Notes: a model not told the origin generated them from the letters alone. A DNA stretch of 64,000 bases from Rhizobium rhizogenes NBRC 13257 (GCF_000696095.1 NZ_BAYX01000010.1:43465-107464), one strand, 5' to 3'. Positions 1-9,139 are shown, counted from the first letter of the stretch. Made by a program: numbers and translations.

Positions 1-769
1 CGAAATCGCCGGGCTCACGCGCTAGCCCCTGCAGGATATCCTCGACCGTGTCATGCGCCAAAGCCCGGTCGATTGCATCGCGGTTGGCAGCAAGACGGCT
101 TTCGCCGGCATCGAGAGCCAGGCCTGCAATTGCCCTGTGCACATCTGTCGGCAATGCGGCGGAAGGCAGCGCAGCGATCCTCTCGATCAAGGCCAGCAAA
201 TCCGAAGAGGCAATGGAATGATCGGCCAACTCCGCATGGATGGCATCGGCGGCATTGATGGCGAGACCGGTCAAACCCATCCAGGTGCCGGTTTCGCCGG
301 GCATGTGCGACAGCAGCCAGGTGGCGCCGACATCGGGGAAATAGCCGATGCCGGTTTCGGGCATGGCAAGCCGCGTGCGCTCGGTGACGACACGGTGGCT
401 ACCATGCGCCGAGAGACCGACGCCGCCACCCATGGTGATGCCGTCCATCAGCGCCACATAAGGCTTGGGATAATGGGCAATGGCATGGTTGAGACGGAAC
501 TCCTCGCGCCAGAAGGTCTCGGCGCCATCCGATTTTTCCTTGCCGCTCTGGTGCAGCAGGCGGATGTCCCCGCCGGCGCACAAGGCCCGTTCGCCCTCCC
601 CCTTGATGATGACGCTGGCGATGGAGGGATCGGCAGCGAAATCATCCAGCGCCGTCGCAATCGCCCGGATCATCGGCAATGTCAGGCTGTTCAGCGCCTG
701 CGGCCGGTTGAGGCGGATGAGACCCGCCGATCCCCGGCGCTCGATGATGACCTCGTCCGTGCTGTCCAT
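1..769 (-). CDS. 3-hydroxyisobutyryl-CoA hydrolase-like crotonase, 3' end cut by window edge
   Basis: Reading left from an ATG at 769, an open frame of 256 codons continues out of the window. The protein is a crotonase-fold (enoyl-CoA hydratase/isomerase) enzyme. Near residue 60 it has RALCAGGDIR, part of the CoA/oxyanion-hole region, and further on PETGIGYFPDVGATW, which resembles the hydrolase branch that makes 3-hydroxyisobutyrate from its CoA ester in valine breakdown rather than a classical hydratase. It is the last visible gene of the leftward transporter/dehydrogenase operon, 39 bp after the GMC oxidoreductase stop. The family assignment is firm; the exact substrate is inferred and the C-terminus is not visible. 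Confidence 0.8.
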   Translation of the reverse strand, partial: MDSTDEVIIERRGSAGLIRLNRPQALNSLTLPMIRAIATALDDFAADPSIASVIIKGEGERALCAGGDIRLLHQSGKEKSDGAETFWREEFRLNHAIAHYPKPYVALMDGITMGGGVGLSAHGSHRVVTERTRLAMPETGIGYFPDVGATWLLSHMPGETGTWMGLTGLAINAADAIHAELADHSIASSDLLALIERIAALPSAALPTDVHRAIAGLALDAGESRLAANRDAIDRALAHDTVEDILQGLAREPGDF

Positions 770-808
770 TCGAATCTCCCTATCCTTGCTTCCCTAATCA
801 ATAGGCGC

Positions 809-2404
809 TCAGCGGTTGTCGGCAAGGATCATCTCGGCGGCTTTTTCGGCAATCATGATGGTCGGCGAGTTGGTGTTGCCCGACGTGATTGACGGCATCA
901 CCGAGGCATCGGCGATCCGGAGCCTTGCCAGCGCCCGGAACCGCAAGCGCGGATCGACTACGCTCAGCGGATCGCCGCCCATGCGGCAGGTGCCGACCGG
1001 ATGAAAGATCGTCGTGCCGATATCGCCGGCGGCGCGATCGAGATCGGCATCGGTCTGATAGGACGGGCCGGGCTTGAACTCTTCCGGCCGAAACCTGGCG
1101 AAAGACGGCTGCGCCACGATCCGCCGCGTCAGGCGGATGGAGCGCACCGCGATTTCGCGGTCGCGCGATGCCGAGAGATAATTCGGGCTGATCGCCGGCT
1201 GCATGGCAAAATCGGGGCTTCGGATATGCACCGAGCCGCGGCTCTCAGGTCTCAGATTGCAGACGCTGGCGGTGATCGCCGGAAAGGGATGGACGGGATC
1301 GCCGAACTTGTCGAGCGAGACCGGCTGCACATGATATTGCAGATCCGGCGTTTCCTTGTCCGGGCCGGAACGGGTGAAGATGCCGAGCTGGCTCGGGGCC
1401 ATCGCCATCGGCCCGGAGCGGCGGACGAGATATTCGAGCCCGATCGCCGCCTTGCCGAACATCGACGTCGCCTTCTCGTTCAAGGTCGGCACGCCTGTTA
1501 CCTTATAGGCCATGCGCAGCTGCAGATGATCCTGCAGGTTCTCGCCGACTGCCTTCACCTCGCGCACCACCTCAATACCGGCCTCGCTCAACACCTCTCC
1601 GCGGCCGATGCCGGAGAGTTCGAGGATTTGCGGCGAGCCGATCGACCCGGCCGACAAGACCGTCTCCCTGGTCGCATAGGCGCGCTTCGCCACCCCGTCA
1701 TGCTGGAATTCGACGCCGGTAACGGCATCGCCCTCGATGATGAGGCGGCGCACCTGTGCCTTGGTGAGGACGCTGAGATTGCCTTGCTTTAACGCTGGCC
1801 GCAGGAAGGCTTTCGACGTGTTCCAGCGGATGCCGGAGCGCTGGTTGACATCGAAATAGCCGGAGCCTTCATTATCGCCGCGATTGAAATCCGCGGTTTC
1901 CGGAATGCCGGCTTCTCGCGCCGCCGCCTGGAAGGCATCGAGCACGGCCCAGCGTACGCGGGCCTTTTCGACCCGCCATTCGCCGCCGGCGCCGTGCATC
2001 TCGTCCTTGCCCCTGTGGTGATCCTCGGACTTCACGAAATAGGGGAGAACATCATCCCAGCCCCAGCCGGCACAGCCGAGCTGCCGCCAGAGGTCGTAGT
2101 CTCGCGCCTGCCCGCGCATATAGATCATGCCGTTGATCGAGGAGCAGCCGCCGAGCACCTTTCCGCGCGGATAGTTCAGCGCGCGGCCGTTCAGCCCTTC
2201 TTCCGGAGTGGTAGTAAAGCACCAGTCGGTGCGGGGATTGTTGATGCAATAGAGGTAGCCGACCGGAATGTGGATCCAGTGGTAATTGTCACTGCCCCCT
2301 GCCTCCAGCAGGAGCACCCTGGTGTTGCGATCCGCCGACAGCCGGTTAGCCAGCACGCAGCCGGCACTGCCGGCACCGATGATGATGTAGTCGAAACGAT
2401 CCAT
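809..2404 (-). CDS. GMC-family FAD oxidoreductase (choline/alcohol dehydrogenase-like)
   Basis: 531 residues, the usual length for the family. The N-terminus carries the FAD-binding YIIIGAGSAGCVLANRLS; GMC signature 1 is seen as GKVLGGCSSINGMIYMRG and signature 2 as GSIGSPQILELSGIG. The C-terminus has the catalytic-loop histidine in FHPVGTCRMG and the closing SGNTNSPTIMIAEKAAEMI. Such enzymes oxidise a primary alcohol (choline, alkanols, polyethylene glycol-type substrates) to an aldehyde. It starts 11 bp after the livM stop, so it is probably co-transcribed with the ABC importer, whose cargo or a derivative may be its substrate. No betaine-aldehyde dehydrogenase or BetI is adjacent, so I do not call it betA. 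Confidence 0.85.
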   Translation of the reverse strand: MDRFDYIIIGAGSAGCVLANRLSADRNTRVLLLEAGGSDNYHWIHIPVGYLYCINNPRTDWCFTTTPEEGLNGRALNYPRGKVLGGCSSINGMIYMRGQARDYDLWRQLGCAGWGWDDVLPYFVKSEDHHRGKDEMHGAGGEWRVEKARVRWAVLDAFQAAAREAGIPETADFNRGDNEGSGYFDVNQRSGIRWNTSKAFLRPALKQGNLSVLTKAQVRRLIIEGDAVTGVEFQHDGVAKRAYATRETVLSAGSIGSPQILELSGIGRGEVLSEAGIEVVREVKAVGENLQDHLQLRMAYKVTGVPTLNEKATSMFGKAAIGLEYLVRRSGPMAMAPSQLGIFTRSGPDKETPDLQYHVQPVSLDKFGDPVHPFPAITASVCNLRPESRGSVHIRSPDFAMQPAISPNYLSASRDREIAVRSIRLTRRIVAQPSFARFRPEEFKPGPSYQTDADLDRAAGDIGTTIFHPVGTCRMGGDPLSVVDPRLRFRALARLRIADASVMPSITSGNTNSPTIMIAEKAAEMILADNR

Positions 2405-2415
2405 GTTCTGCCAGC

Positions 2416-3399
2416 TTACCGTCGGTACTCAAACCCAAGCTTCCGTCCCAGCCGCGATGCATAGAACTCGCCGATGATGCCACGGCGGAAGAGCAGGACG
2501 CAGACCATGAAGACGATGCCGGTGATGATGGTGACGGGGAAATCCGAGGTGGCGAGATAGTTTTCCAGCGTCGCCACCAGGCCGGCGCCGAAGAGCGGGC
2601 CGATCAAGGTGCCGATGCCGCCGAGGAGCGTCATGAGGATCACCTCGCCGGACATCTGCCAGGCGACGTCGGTGAGCGTCGCGAACTGGAAGACCAGCGC
2701 CTTGACCGCGCCGGCGAGCCCGGCCAGCGCCGCCGACATGACGAAGGCGCCGAGCTTGTAGCGCGCTACGGAATAACCAAGCGAAATCGCCCGCTGCTCG
2801 TTTTCACGGATCGATTTCAGGATCATGCCGAAGGGTGAATTGATGAAGCGCCAAATGATCAGCACGCCGATGATGAACACCGCCAGCACGAAGTAATACA
2901 TGTTGAACGCGTTGTTCAAATCGAGAATGCCTAGGAGATAGCCGCGCGGCACCGACTGGATGCCGTCCTCGCCCTTGGTGAACTCCGCCTGCAGGCAGAA
3001 GAAATAGAACATGTAGGAGAGCGCCAGGGTGATCATGGAGAAATAGATGCCCTGGCGGCGGATGGCGACGAAACCCATGATCAGGCCGAGCAGCGCCGCG
3101 CCGCCGACGCCGATCAATATGCCAAGTTCCGGCGGCAGGCCCCATTCCTTCACCGCATGCGCGGTGAAATAGGCAGCGCCGCCGAAAAAGGTCGCATGGC
3201 CGAAGGACAGCAGCCCGGTATAGCCGAGCAGCAGGTTGAAGGCGCAGGCAAACAACGCGAAGCAGAGCACCTTCATGACGAAGATGGGATAGATGAAGAA
3301 CGGCACCCAGATCAGAACGACGAGGCCGGCGACCAGCAGCAGCTTTTGCACTGTCAATGCCGGGCGTGTGCTGGATTTGGGCGAGGTGATATCGGTCAT
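2416..3399 (-). CDS. livM: branched-chain amino acid-type ABC transporter, permease LivM
   Basis: Inner-membrane permease of the LivHM class, about 327 residues, with hydrophobic segments along its length and the conserved block LLGYTGLLSFGHATFFGGAAY near residue 60. ATG at 3399 is preferred over an in-frame GTG at 3405 because GGGATG sits 7 bp upstream of it. It begins 2 bp after livH stops, so translation is probably coupled. LivM pairs with LivH to form the channel energised by LivG and LivF. Family clear; the transported solute cannot be read from the sequence, since these importers also take up amides, urea and other small organic compounds. Confidence 0.9.
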   Translation of the reverse strand: MTDITSPKSSTRPALTVQKLLLVAGLVVLIWVPFFIYPIFVMKVLCFALFACAFNLLLGYTGLLSFGHATFFGGAAYFTAHAVKEWGLPPELGILIGVGGAALLGLIMGFVAIRRQGIYFSMITLALSYMFYFFCLQAEFTKGEDGIQSVPRGYLLGILDLNNAFNMYYFVLAVFIIGVLIIWRFINSPFGMILKSIRENEQRAISLGYSVARYKLGAFVMSAALAGLAGAVKALVFQFATLTDVAWQMSGEVILMTLLGGIGTLIGPLFGAGLVATLENYLATSDFPVTIITGIVFMVCVLLFRRGIIGEFYASRLGRKLGFEYRR

Positions 3400-3401
3400 T
3401 G

Positions 3402-4289
3402 TCACACATCCCGGCCAAAGAGGCCCGCGGGCCTGAGGAGCAGCACGATCGCCATGATCACGAAGATGACGATATTAGAGGCTTCCGGATAGAAGACCTT
3501 GGTCAGGCCCTCGGCAACCCCCAGCATATAGCCGGTGACGATGGCGCCCATGATCGAGCCCATGCCGCCAACGACCACGACGGCAAAGACGATGATGATC
3601 ATGTTCGATCCCATCAGCGGCGAGACCTGGTAGATGGGTGCCGCCAGCACGCCGGCAAAAGCCGCAAGCGCCACACCGAAACCATAGGTCAGCGTCAGAA
3701 GCACCGGGACGTTGACGCCGAAGACCTGCACGAGCACCGAATTTTCCGTCGCGGCGCGCAGATAAGCGCCGAGCTTGGTCTTTTCGATCAGCAGCCAGGT
3801 GCCGATGCAGACCACGAGCGAGGCGACGACCACCCAGCCGCGATAGACCGGCAGGAACATGAAACCGATGTTCTTCGCGCCTGCGAGCGCCGACGGCACC
3901 GCATAGGGCTGGCCCGAGGAGCCATAGAGATAGCGGAAGGTGCCCTCGATGGTCAGCGCCATGCCGAAGGTGAAGAGCAGGCCGTAAAGCGGATCGATCG
4001 TGTAGAGCTGCCGCAGGCATAGCCGCTCGACCACAGCGCCGAACAGGCCAACAATCAGCGGCGCCAGCACCAGCACCGGCCAGTAACCGATGCCGGCATA
4101 GGCAAGCAGCAGATAGGCGGTGAAGGCGCCGAGCATGTAGAAGGCGCCATGGGCGAAATTGATCACCCGGAGCATACCGAAGATGATCGCGAGCCCGAGG
4201 CTCAGAAGCGCATAGAAGGAGCCGTTGATCAGCCCGATCAACAATTGGCCGAGAAGCGCCTGGAGTGGAATGCCGAATATCGTGGTCAT
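3402..4289 (-). CDS. livH: branched-chain amino acid-type ABC transporter, permease LivH
   Basis: 295-residue inner-membrane permease. It opens with MTTIFGIPLQALLGQLLIGL and contains the LivH hallmark GLAIIFGMLRVINFAHGAFY. An open frame extends 24 codons further upstream but runs into livF, so the ATG at 4289, 4 bp after the livF stop, is taken as the start. It lies between livF and livM in the operon. Subunit identity is certain from the motif and from the gene order livG-livF-livH-livM; substrate unknown. Confidence 0.9.
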   Translation of the reverse strand: MTTIFGIPLQALLGQLLIGLINGSFYALLSLGLAIIFGMLRVINFAHGAFYMLGAFTAYLLLAYAGIGYWPVLVLAPLIVGLFGAVVERLCLRQLYTIDPLYGLLFTFGMALTIEGTFRYLYGSSGQPYAVPSALAGAKNIGFMFLPVYRGWVVVASLVVCIGTWLLIEKTKLGAYLRAATENSVLVQVFGVNVPVLLTLTYGFGVALAAFAGVLAAPIYQVSPLMGSNMIIIVFAVVVVGGMGSIMGAIVTGYMLGVAEGLTKVFYPEASNIVIFVIMAIVLLLRPAGLFGRDV

Positions 4290-4293
4290 GGCG

Positions 4294-4995
4294 TCAAACC
4301 CCCAGAACCTTGTGCAGCATGCCCATCCGTTCCGGCAATTCGCCGACCGGAAATTCCGCAACCATCTGGCCGTGATCCATCAGATAGAAGCGATCGGCAA
4401 TGCGGCTCGCGAAGCGGAAGTTCTGCTCGACCAGAAGAATGGTCATGCCGCGCTCCCGCAACTTCCTCAGCACCTCGCCGATGCGCTGGACGATGACGGG
4501 GGCGAGCCCTTCCGTCGGTTCATCAAGCAGCAGCATGCGGACGCCGGTGCGTAGGATGCGGGCCATGGCGAGCATCTGCTGCTCCCCGCCGGAAAGCTTG
4601 GTGCCGGGGCTGTTGCGGCGTTCGTGCAGATTGGGAAACAGCTCGAAAATCTCGTCCACGGTCATACCGCCCGCAGCCACCACCGGCGGCAGCATCAGGT
4701 TTTCGTGGACGGTGAGCGTCGAGAAGATGCCACGCTCCTCCGGCACGAAGCCGATGCCCTTATGCGCCGTCTTGTGCAGCGGCACCTGCATCATGTCGGC
4801 GCCGGCAAAGGCGATCCTGCCCTTGCGCGCCCGGACGATGCCGACGATGGTGCGCAGCGTCGTCGTCTTGCCGACGCCATTGCGGCCGAGAATAGTGATA
4901 GTCTCGCCCTCGGCGACATTCATGTCGACGCCGTGCAATATGTGGCTTTCGCCATACCAGGCGTTGAGGCCCTGGACTTCGAGCAGTGCTGCCAT
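4294..4995 (-). CDS. livF: ABC transporter ATP-binding protein LivF
   Basis: 233-residue cytoplasmic ATPase. Walker A is GRNGVGKTT, the ABC signature is LSGGEQQMLAMAR, and Walker B is MLLLDEPTEGLAP. The LivF-type sequence NAWYGESHILHGVDM follows the N-terminus. The gene begins 2 bp after livG stops and its ribosome-binding site (GAGGAGGAC) lies inside the end of livG, so the two ATPases are probably made together. It forms the nucleotide-binding heterodimer with LivG. Confidence 0.92.
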   Translation of the reverse strand: MAALLEVQGLNAWYGESHILHGVDMNVAEGETITILGRNGVGKTTTLRTIVGIVRARKGRIAFAGADMMQVPLHKTAHKGIGFVPEERGIFSTLTVHENLMLPPVVAAGGMTVDEIFELFPNLHERRNSPGTKLSGGEQQMLAMARILRTGVRMLLLDEPTEGLAPVIVQRIGEVLRKLRERGMTILLVEQNFRFASRIADRFYLMDHGQMVAEFPVGELPERMGMLHKVLGV

Positions 4996-4997
4996 CG

Positions 4998-5780
4998 TCA
5001 GTCCTCCTCCGTGCCCATATAGGCCTCGCGGACGCGCGGGTCCTGGCTGACCGTGGCGTAATCGCCGGCGGCAAGGATCTCGCCGCGCTGCAGCACCGTG
5101 ACATGGTGGCAGATATTGGCGACGACGGAGAGATTGTGCTCGACCATCAGCACCGCGCGGGTACGCGCCACCTCGCGGATGATGGCGGAGACGGTGTTGA
5201 CGTCCTCCAGCCCCATGCCGGCCATCGGCTCGTCGAGCAACAGCACCTTCGGATCGAGCGCCAGCGTCGTTGCGATCTCCAGCACGCGCTTGCGGCCATA
5301 GGAGAGATCGGCGGCGACGGCATCGCGCTCCTTCGTCAGGCCGACGGCCGCGAGCAGTTGCTCGGCGCGGTCGTCAAGGCTCGCCAGTGCCGAGACCGGC
5401 AGCCAGAATTGATGCGCCAGATTGTTCGACCGCTGCAAGGCGACACGGACATTGTCGAGCACGGTCAGATGCGGAAAGACGGCAGAGATCTGGAAGGAGC
5501 GCACCAGTCCCATGCGCGCCACCTTGTCCGGCTTCGTTCGGGTGATATCGGTGCCAAGCAGGGTGATAGTGCCATGCGTCGGCTGCAGGAACTTGGTGAG
5601 CAGGTTGAACACCGTCGTCTTGCCGGCGCCGTTCGGACCGATGAGGGCGTGGACGCTGGCATCATGCACGTCGAGATCGACATTCTTGACGGCCGTGAAG
5701 CCGCCGAAATCGCGGCGAAGACCACGGGCGGACAAGACCACCCGTGGCACTTCCTGTTGCTTTGTCGCGGGTATCGCCAT
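4998..5780 (-). CDS. livG: ABC transporter ATP-binding protein LivG
   Basis: 260-residue ATPase with Walker A GPNGAGKTT, signature DLSYGRKRVLEIA (LSYG rather than LSGG, as is common in LivG) and Walker B VLLLDEPMAGMG. The C-terminal HNLSVVANICHHVTVLQRG matches the LivG branch. It lies 16 bp downstream of the binding-protein gene. A 20-residue N-terminal lead (to about VPRVVLSARGL) precedes the ABC core. It acts with LivF on the cytoplasmic face of the importer. Confidence 0.92.
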   Translation of the reverse strand: MAIPATKQQEVPRVVLSARGLRRDFGGFTAVKNVDLDVHDASVHALIGPNGAGKTTVFNLLTKFLQPTHGTITLLGTDITRTKPDKVARMGLVRSFQISAVFPHLTVLDNVRVALQRSNNLAHQFWLPVSALASLDDRAEQLLAAVGLTKERDAVAADLSYGRKRVLEIATTLALDPKVLLLDEPMAGMGLEDVNTVSAIIREVARTRAVLMVEHNLSVVANICHHVTVLQRGEILAAGDYATVSQDPRVREAYMGTEED

Positions 5781-5796
5781 CAGGTCGCCCGCGTTG

Positions 5797-7005
5797 TCAT
5801 GGCTTGACCAGATCGCAGCCGCTCTTGGCCGGATCGATATAGGCTTCCTTGCCGGGAATGGTCGCCAGCACGTTGTAGTAGTCCCACGGCTCCTTACTCT
5901 CTTCGGGTTTCTTGACCTGAAGGAGATACATGTCGTGGATCATGCGGCCATTCGCGCCGACCGTGCCTCCGCGTCCGAAGACGTCATCGACCGGCATTTC
6001 GTGCAGCTCCTTGGCAACCGCTTCGGTGTCGTCGGTGCCGGCCTTCTGCACAGCCTTCAGATATTGCAGCACGGCGGAATAGGTGCCGGCATGGATCATG
6101 TTCGGCATCTTGCCGGTGCGGGCAAAGAAGCGCTTGCCGAATTCGCGGCTCTTGTCGTCGAGGTTCCAGTAATAGCCCTCGGTCAGCGTCAGCCCCTGCG
6201 CCGCCTGCAAGCCGAGGCCATGGACTTCGGCGAGCGTGAAGAGCAGCGCCGCCAGATGCTGACCGCCCTGGGTGATGCCGAATTCCGACGCCTGCTTGAT
6301 GGCGTTCGCCGTGTCGAGGCCGGCATTGGCAAGACCGATGACCTTGGCGCCGGACGATTGCGCCTGCAGCAGGAAGGACGAGAAATCGTTGGTCGAGAGC
6401 GGATGGCGCACCGAACCGAGGATCTTGCCGCCGCTTGCCTTGACGTAATCCCCGGTCTGCTGCTCCAGCGAATAGCCGAAGGCATAGTCGGCGGTCAGGA
6501 AGAACCAGGTATCTCCCCCCTGCTTGACCAGAGCACCGCCGGTGCCGACGGCCAGCGCATGCGTGTCATAGGCCCAGTGAAAGCCATAGGGCGAGCACTG
6601 CTTACCGGTGAGATCCGTCGTCGCCGCGCCGGTGACGATATCGATCTTCTTCTTTTCCTTGGCGACGGCCTGCACGGCGAGCGCCACCGACGAGGTCGTC
6701 AGCTCCATGATGGCATCGACCTTATCCTGGTCATACCATTGCCTGGCGATGTTGGAGGCGATGTCCGGCTTGTTCTGGTGATCGGCATTGATGATCTCGA
6801 TCGGCACGCCCAGCACCTTGCCGCCGAAATCCTCCGCAGCCATCTTGGCCGCTTCCACCGAGGACTTGCCGCCGAAGTCGGCATAGACGCCCGACTGGTC
6901 GTTCAGAATACCGATCTTCACCACACCGTCGGACGCACCAGCCGCGAAGGCCGCGGTGCCGGATGCAAGCAGAAGTGCCAGGGATGCAATGAGACTCTTT
7001 CGCAT
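5797..7005 (-). CDS. periplasmic substrate-binding protein of the LIV-type importer
   Basis: Using the ATG at 7005, which has a very strong GGAGGAGAGG ribosome-binding site, the product is 402 residues with a signal peptide (MRKSLIASLALLLASGTAAFA). The mature protein starts with the type I periplasmic-binding fold, VVKIGILNDQSGVYADFGG. This is the first gene of the leftward operon and would capture the solute for LivHMGF. LivK-like proteins bind leucine-type amino acids, amides, urea or aromatic acids; nothing here decides which. The promoter region is shared with the divergent LysR gene. Confidence 0.9.
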   Translation of the reverse strand: MRKSLIASLALLLASGTAAFAAGASDGVVKIGILNDQSGVYADFGGKSSVEAAKMAAEDFGGKVLGVPIEIINADHQNKPDIASNIARQWYDQDKVDAIMELTTSSVALAVQAVAKEKKKIDIVTGAATTDLTGKQCSPYGFHWAYDTHALAVGTGGALVKQGGDTWFFLTADYAFGYSLEQQTGDYVKASGGKILGSVRHPLSTNDFSSFLLQAQSSGAKVIGLANAGLDTANAIKQASEFGITQGGQHLAALLFTLAEVHGLGLQAAQGLTLTEGYYWNLDDKSREFGKRFFARTGKMPNMIHAGTYSAVLQYLKAVQKAGTDDTEAVAKELHEMPVDDVFGRGGTVGANGRMIHDMYLLQVKKPEESKEPWDYYNVLATIPGKEAYIDPAKSGCDLVKP

Positions 7006-7109
7006 ATCCTCTCCTCCCAGAGATTTGGCAAACATGAATCTGTTCAAAATTGGCGAGCCGTTCTCCTCAAAACGACTTTCCTAACATTCAAGATCACGGA
7101 AATCGTGCG

Positions 7110-7165
7110 TTGACGCAAGCGGTGTTTGGAACTAATTCCAAACAAGGTCTGTTCATTTTTGAACA
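7110..7165. promoter_or_regulatory. divergent promoter region with two stacked dyads (LysR operator candidates)
   Basis: Two perfect inverted repeats lie between the importer operon and the LysR gene. The first has arms TGTTTGGAA (7123-7131) and TTCCAAACA (7136-7144) around CTAA. The second has arms TGTTCA (7150-7155) and TGAACA (7160-7165) around TTTT. A -35-like TTGACG is at 7110-7115 and the first dyad covers the expected -10 position for the rightward promoter. This fits autoregulation plus control of the operon by the LysR protein; assignment of the sites to LysR is inference. Confidence 0.55.
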
Positions 7166-7176
7166 GAAGGGAAGAC

Positions 7177-8094
7177 ATGAAGAGCGCGCCGCATTTCACT
7201 TGGGACGATCTGCAATTTTTCCTGGCCGTGGCGAGGACGGGGCAGCTTTCGACCGCCGCACGGCAATTGCGCAGCAGCCACGCCACCGTCTCACGCCGCA
7301 TCGACCGGCTGGAATTCGCCTTGAAGGTCAAGCTCTTCGAGCGCAATCCGCGCGGTTACGTGCTGACAGGCATGGGCCAGCGCTTCATCGACACGGCCGA
7401 GCGGATGGAACAGGAAACCGAGCGGCTGCGGGCGGACCTGACTGTCGGCTCGGCGGCGCAGCGCGGCGTGGTACGCATCAGCGCGCCGGAAGGTATTTCC
7501 AACTTCTTCTTCACCACCATGCTGCCGGAGTTCACCGCGCGCTATCCGAACATTTCGCTGGAGCTGGTGACGATCCAGCAGATCATGTCGCTGTCGCGCA
7601 AGGAAGCCGATATCGTCGTCGTGCTCGACCCGCCGAAAGCCGGCCCCTACTTCACCGAGAAACTCACCGACTACCATCTGCAGGTTTATGGATCACGGGA
7701 CTACCTTGCCAACCACCCGCCGGTCGAAAGCCGTAACGATCTGCCGGACCATGCCTTCGTCGGCTACATCGAAGACATGATCTTCGCGCCCGGTCTCGAT
7801 TATCTCGGCGATATCCATCCGCGCATCAAGCCGCAATTCCAGAGTTCCAGCATCTTCGCGCAATTGACGGCGACGAAGAACGGGCTTGGGCTCTGCGTAT
7901 TACCCTACTTCATCGCCTGCCGGCATCCGGATCTTCAGATGGTGCTGCCGGATGACGTCGACCTGAAGCGTCACTACTGGATCACCTGCCACCGCGACCT
8001 GCGCCAGTCGCCGCGTGTGCGTACTGTTATCGATTTTCTGATGGAAGCAGTGCACCGCAATGCCCCGGCCTTTCTCGGCCACGGATCGGCTTGA
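7177..8094 (+). CDS. LysR-family transcriptional regulator
   Basis: 305 residues from the ATG at 7177, with GAAGGGAAG just upstream; a longer frame from 7126 would run through the operator region and is not used. The N-terminal winged helix-turn-helix is seen in FTWDDLQFFLAVARTGQLST and ARQLRSSHATVSRRIDRLE. The remainder is a LysR-type effector-binding domain (EGISNFFFTTMLPEFTARYP). The divergent orientation to the LIV/GMC operon suggests that it controls that operon in response to the imported compound or a catabolite. Confidence 0.88.
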   Translation: MKSAPHFTWDDLQFFLAVARTGQLSTAARQLRSSHATVSRRIDRLEFALKVKLFERNPRGYVLTGMGQRFIDTAERMEQETERLRADLTVGSAAQRGVVRISAPEGISNFFFTTMLPEFTARYPNISLELVTIQQIMSLSRKEADIVVVLDPPKAGPYFTEKLTDYHLQVYGSRDYLANHPPVESRNDLPDHAFVGYIEDMIFAPGLDYLGDIHPRIKPQFQSSSIFAQLTATKNGLGLCVLPYFIACRHPDLQMVLPDDVDLKRHYWITCHRDLRQSPRVRTVIDFLMEAVHRNAPAFLGHGSA

Positions 8095-8104
8095 ATATCC
8101 GATG

Positions 8105-9139
8105 TCAAAGACTGGGTGCCGCGAACACCTTGCGTAAGCCGCTAGCATCGAAGCCGGATCTGTCGGCGAGCTGAAGTTCCCATTCCAGCGACGAGCGCAC
8201 GATCGTCTCCATGCAATTATACTTCGGCGTCCAGCCCAGTTCGCGATGGGCAAGCGTGGCGTCGGCAACGACGCTGGCGGTATCGCCCGGCCGGCGCGGC
8301 GCCATGTGAATCCGGAAGGCACGGCCATGCACGCGCATGACCATGTTCAGCACATCCAGCACCGAATAGCCGACGCCATAGCCGCAATTGGCGACAAGCG
8401 GCCGGCCGCCATCACGCAGATGCCGGAGCGCCATCAAATGCGCGTCGACGAGATCGGAGACATGGATATAGTCACGCACGCCGGTACCGTCATGCGTCGG
8501 ATAGTCGGTGCCGTAGATCTCCACCTGACGGCGGCGGCCGAGTGCGGCCTCGCAGGCAACCTTGACCAGATGGGTGGCGCCATCGGTCGATTGCCCGGCC
8601 CGCCCCTGCGGATCGGCGCCGGCAACGTTGAAATAGCGCAGCGCCACATAGCGGAAATCATACGCCGTGGCAGCATCACGCAGCATCAGCTCCGACATCA
8701 GCTTGGACTGACCGTAGGGCGTTTCTGGCAGGAGGGGCGCGCTTTCCTTCACCGGTCTATCGGCGGGCTGCGAGCCATAGACTGCGGCGGTGGACGAAAA
8801 GACGAAATGGCGAATGCCGGCTCTGATCGCCGCACTCATCAGGGTGCGTGTCTTGCCGGTATTGTTCTCATAATAGCCAAGCGGGTCTTCGATCGAGGCC
8901 GGCACGACCGAGGATCCGGCAAAGTGAATGATGGCGTCGATATCGTTTTCGGCAAAGATCGTCTGCAACAGGGTTTCATCGGCGGCATCACCAAGATAGA
9001 AGCGCGCGGCCGAAGGCACAGCCCAGCGAAAGCCGGTGGACAGACGGTCGACGACCACGACGTCCTCGCCGGCATCCAGCAATCTCCAGACCATATGGCT
9101 GCCGATATAGCCGGCTCCGCCCGTCACCAACACCGTCAT
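8105..9139 (-). CDS. galE: UDP-glucose 4-epimerase (GalE/ExoB type)
   Basis: 344 residues from the ATG at 9139. The NAD-binding TVLVTGGAGYIGSHMVW opens the protein; the short-chain dehydrogenase Ser is in FSSTAAVYG and the Tyr/Lys pair in TPYGQSKLMSE. It interconverts UDP-glucose and UDP-galactose for surface polysaccharide synthesis. The gene stops 10 bp from the LysR gene's end (convergent). An alternative TTG start at 9157 is less likely. Rhizobia often carry several galE-like genes (exoB, lps-linked), so the paralogue cannot be named with certainty. Confidence 0.85.
   Translation of the reverse strand: MTVLVTGGAGYIGSHMVWRLLDAGEDVVVVDRLSTGFRWAVPSAARFYLGDAADETLLQTIFAENDIDAIIHFAGSSVVPASIEDPLGYYENNTGKTRTLMSAAIRAGIRHFVFSSTAAVYGSQPADRPVKESAPLLPETPYGQSKLMSELMLRDAATAYDFRYVALRYFNVAGADPQGRAGQSTDGATHLVKVACEAALGRRRQVEIYGTDYPTHDGTGVRDYIHVSDLVDAHLMALRHLRDGGRPLVANCGYGVGYSVLDVLNMVMRVHGRAFRIHMAPRRPGDTASVVADATLAHRELGWTPKYNCMETIVRSSLEWELQLADRSGFDASGLRKVFAAPSL

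Noticed and set aside
5422..7113. A 563-codon open frame antiparallel to livG and the binding-protein gene; similar long frames at 17082-18710 and 57189-58481.
   Set aside because: They oppose well-supported genes, lack domain motifs and are typical GC-rich shadows.
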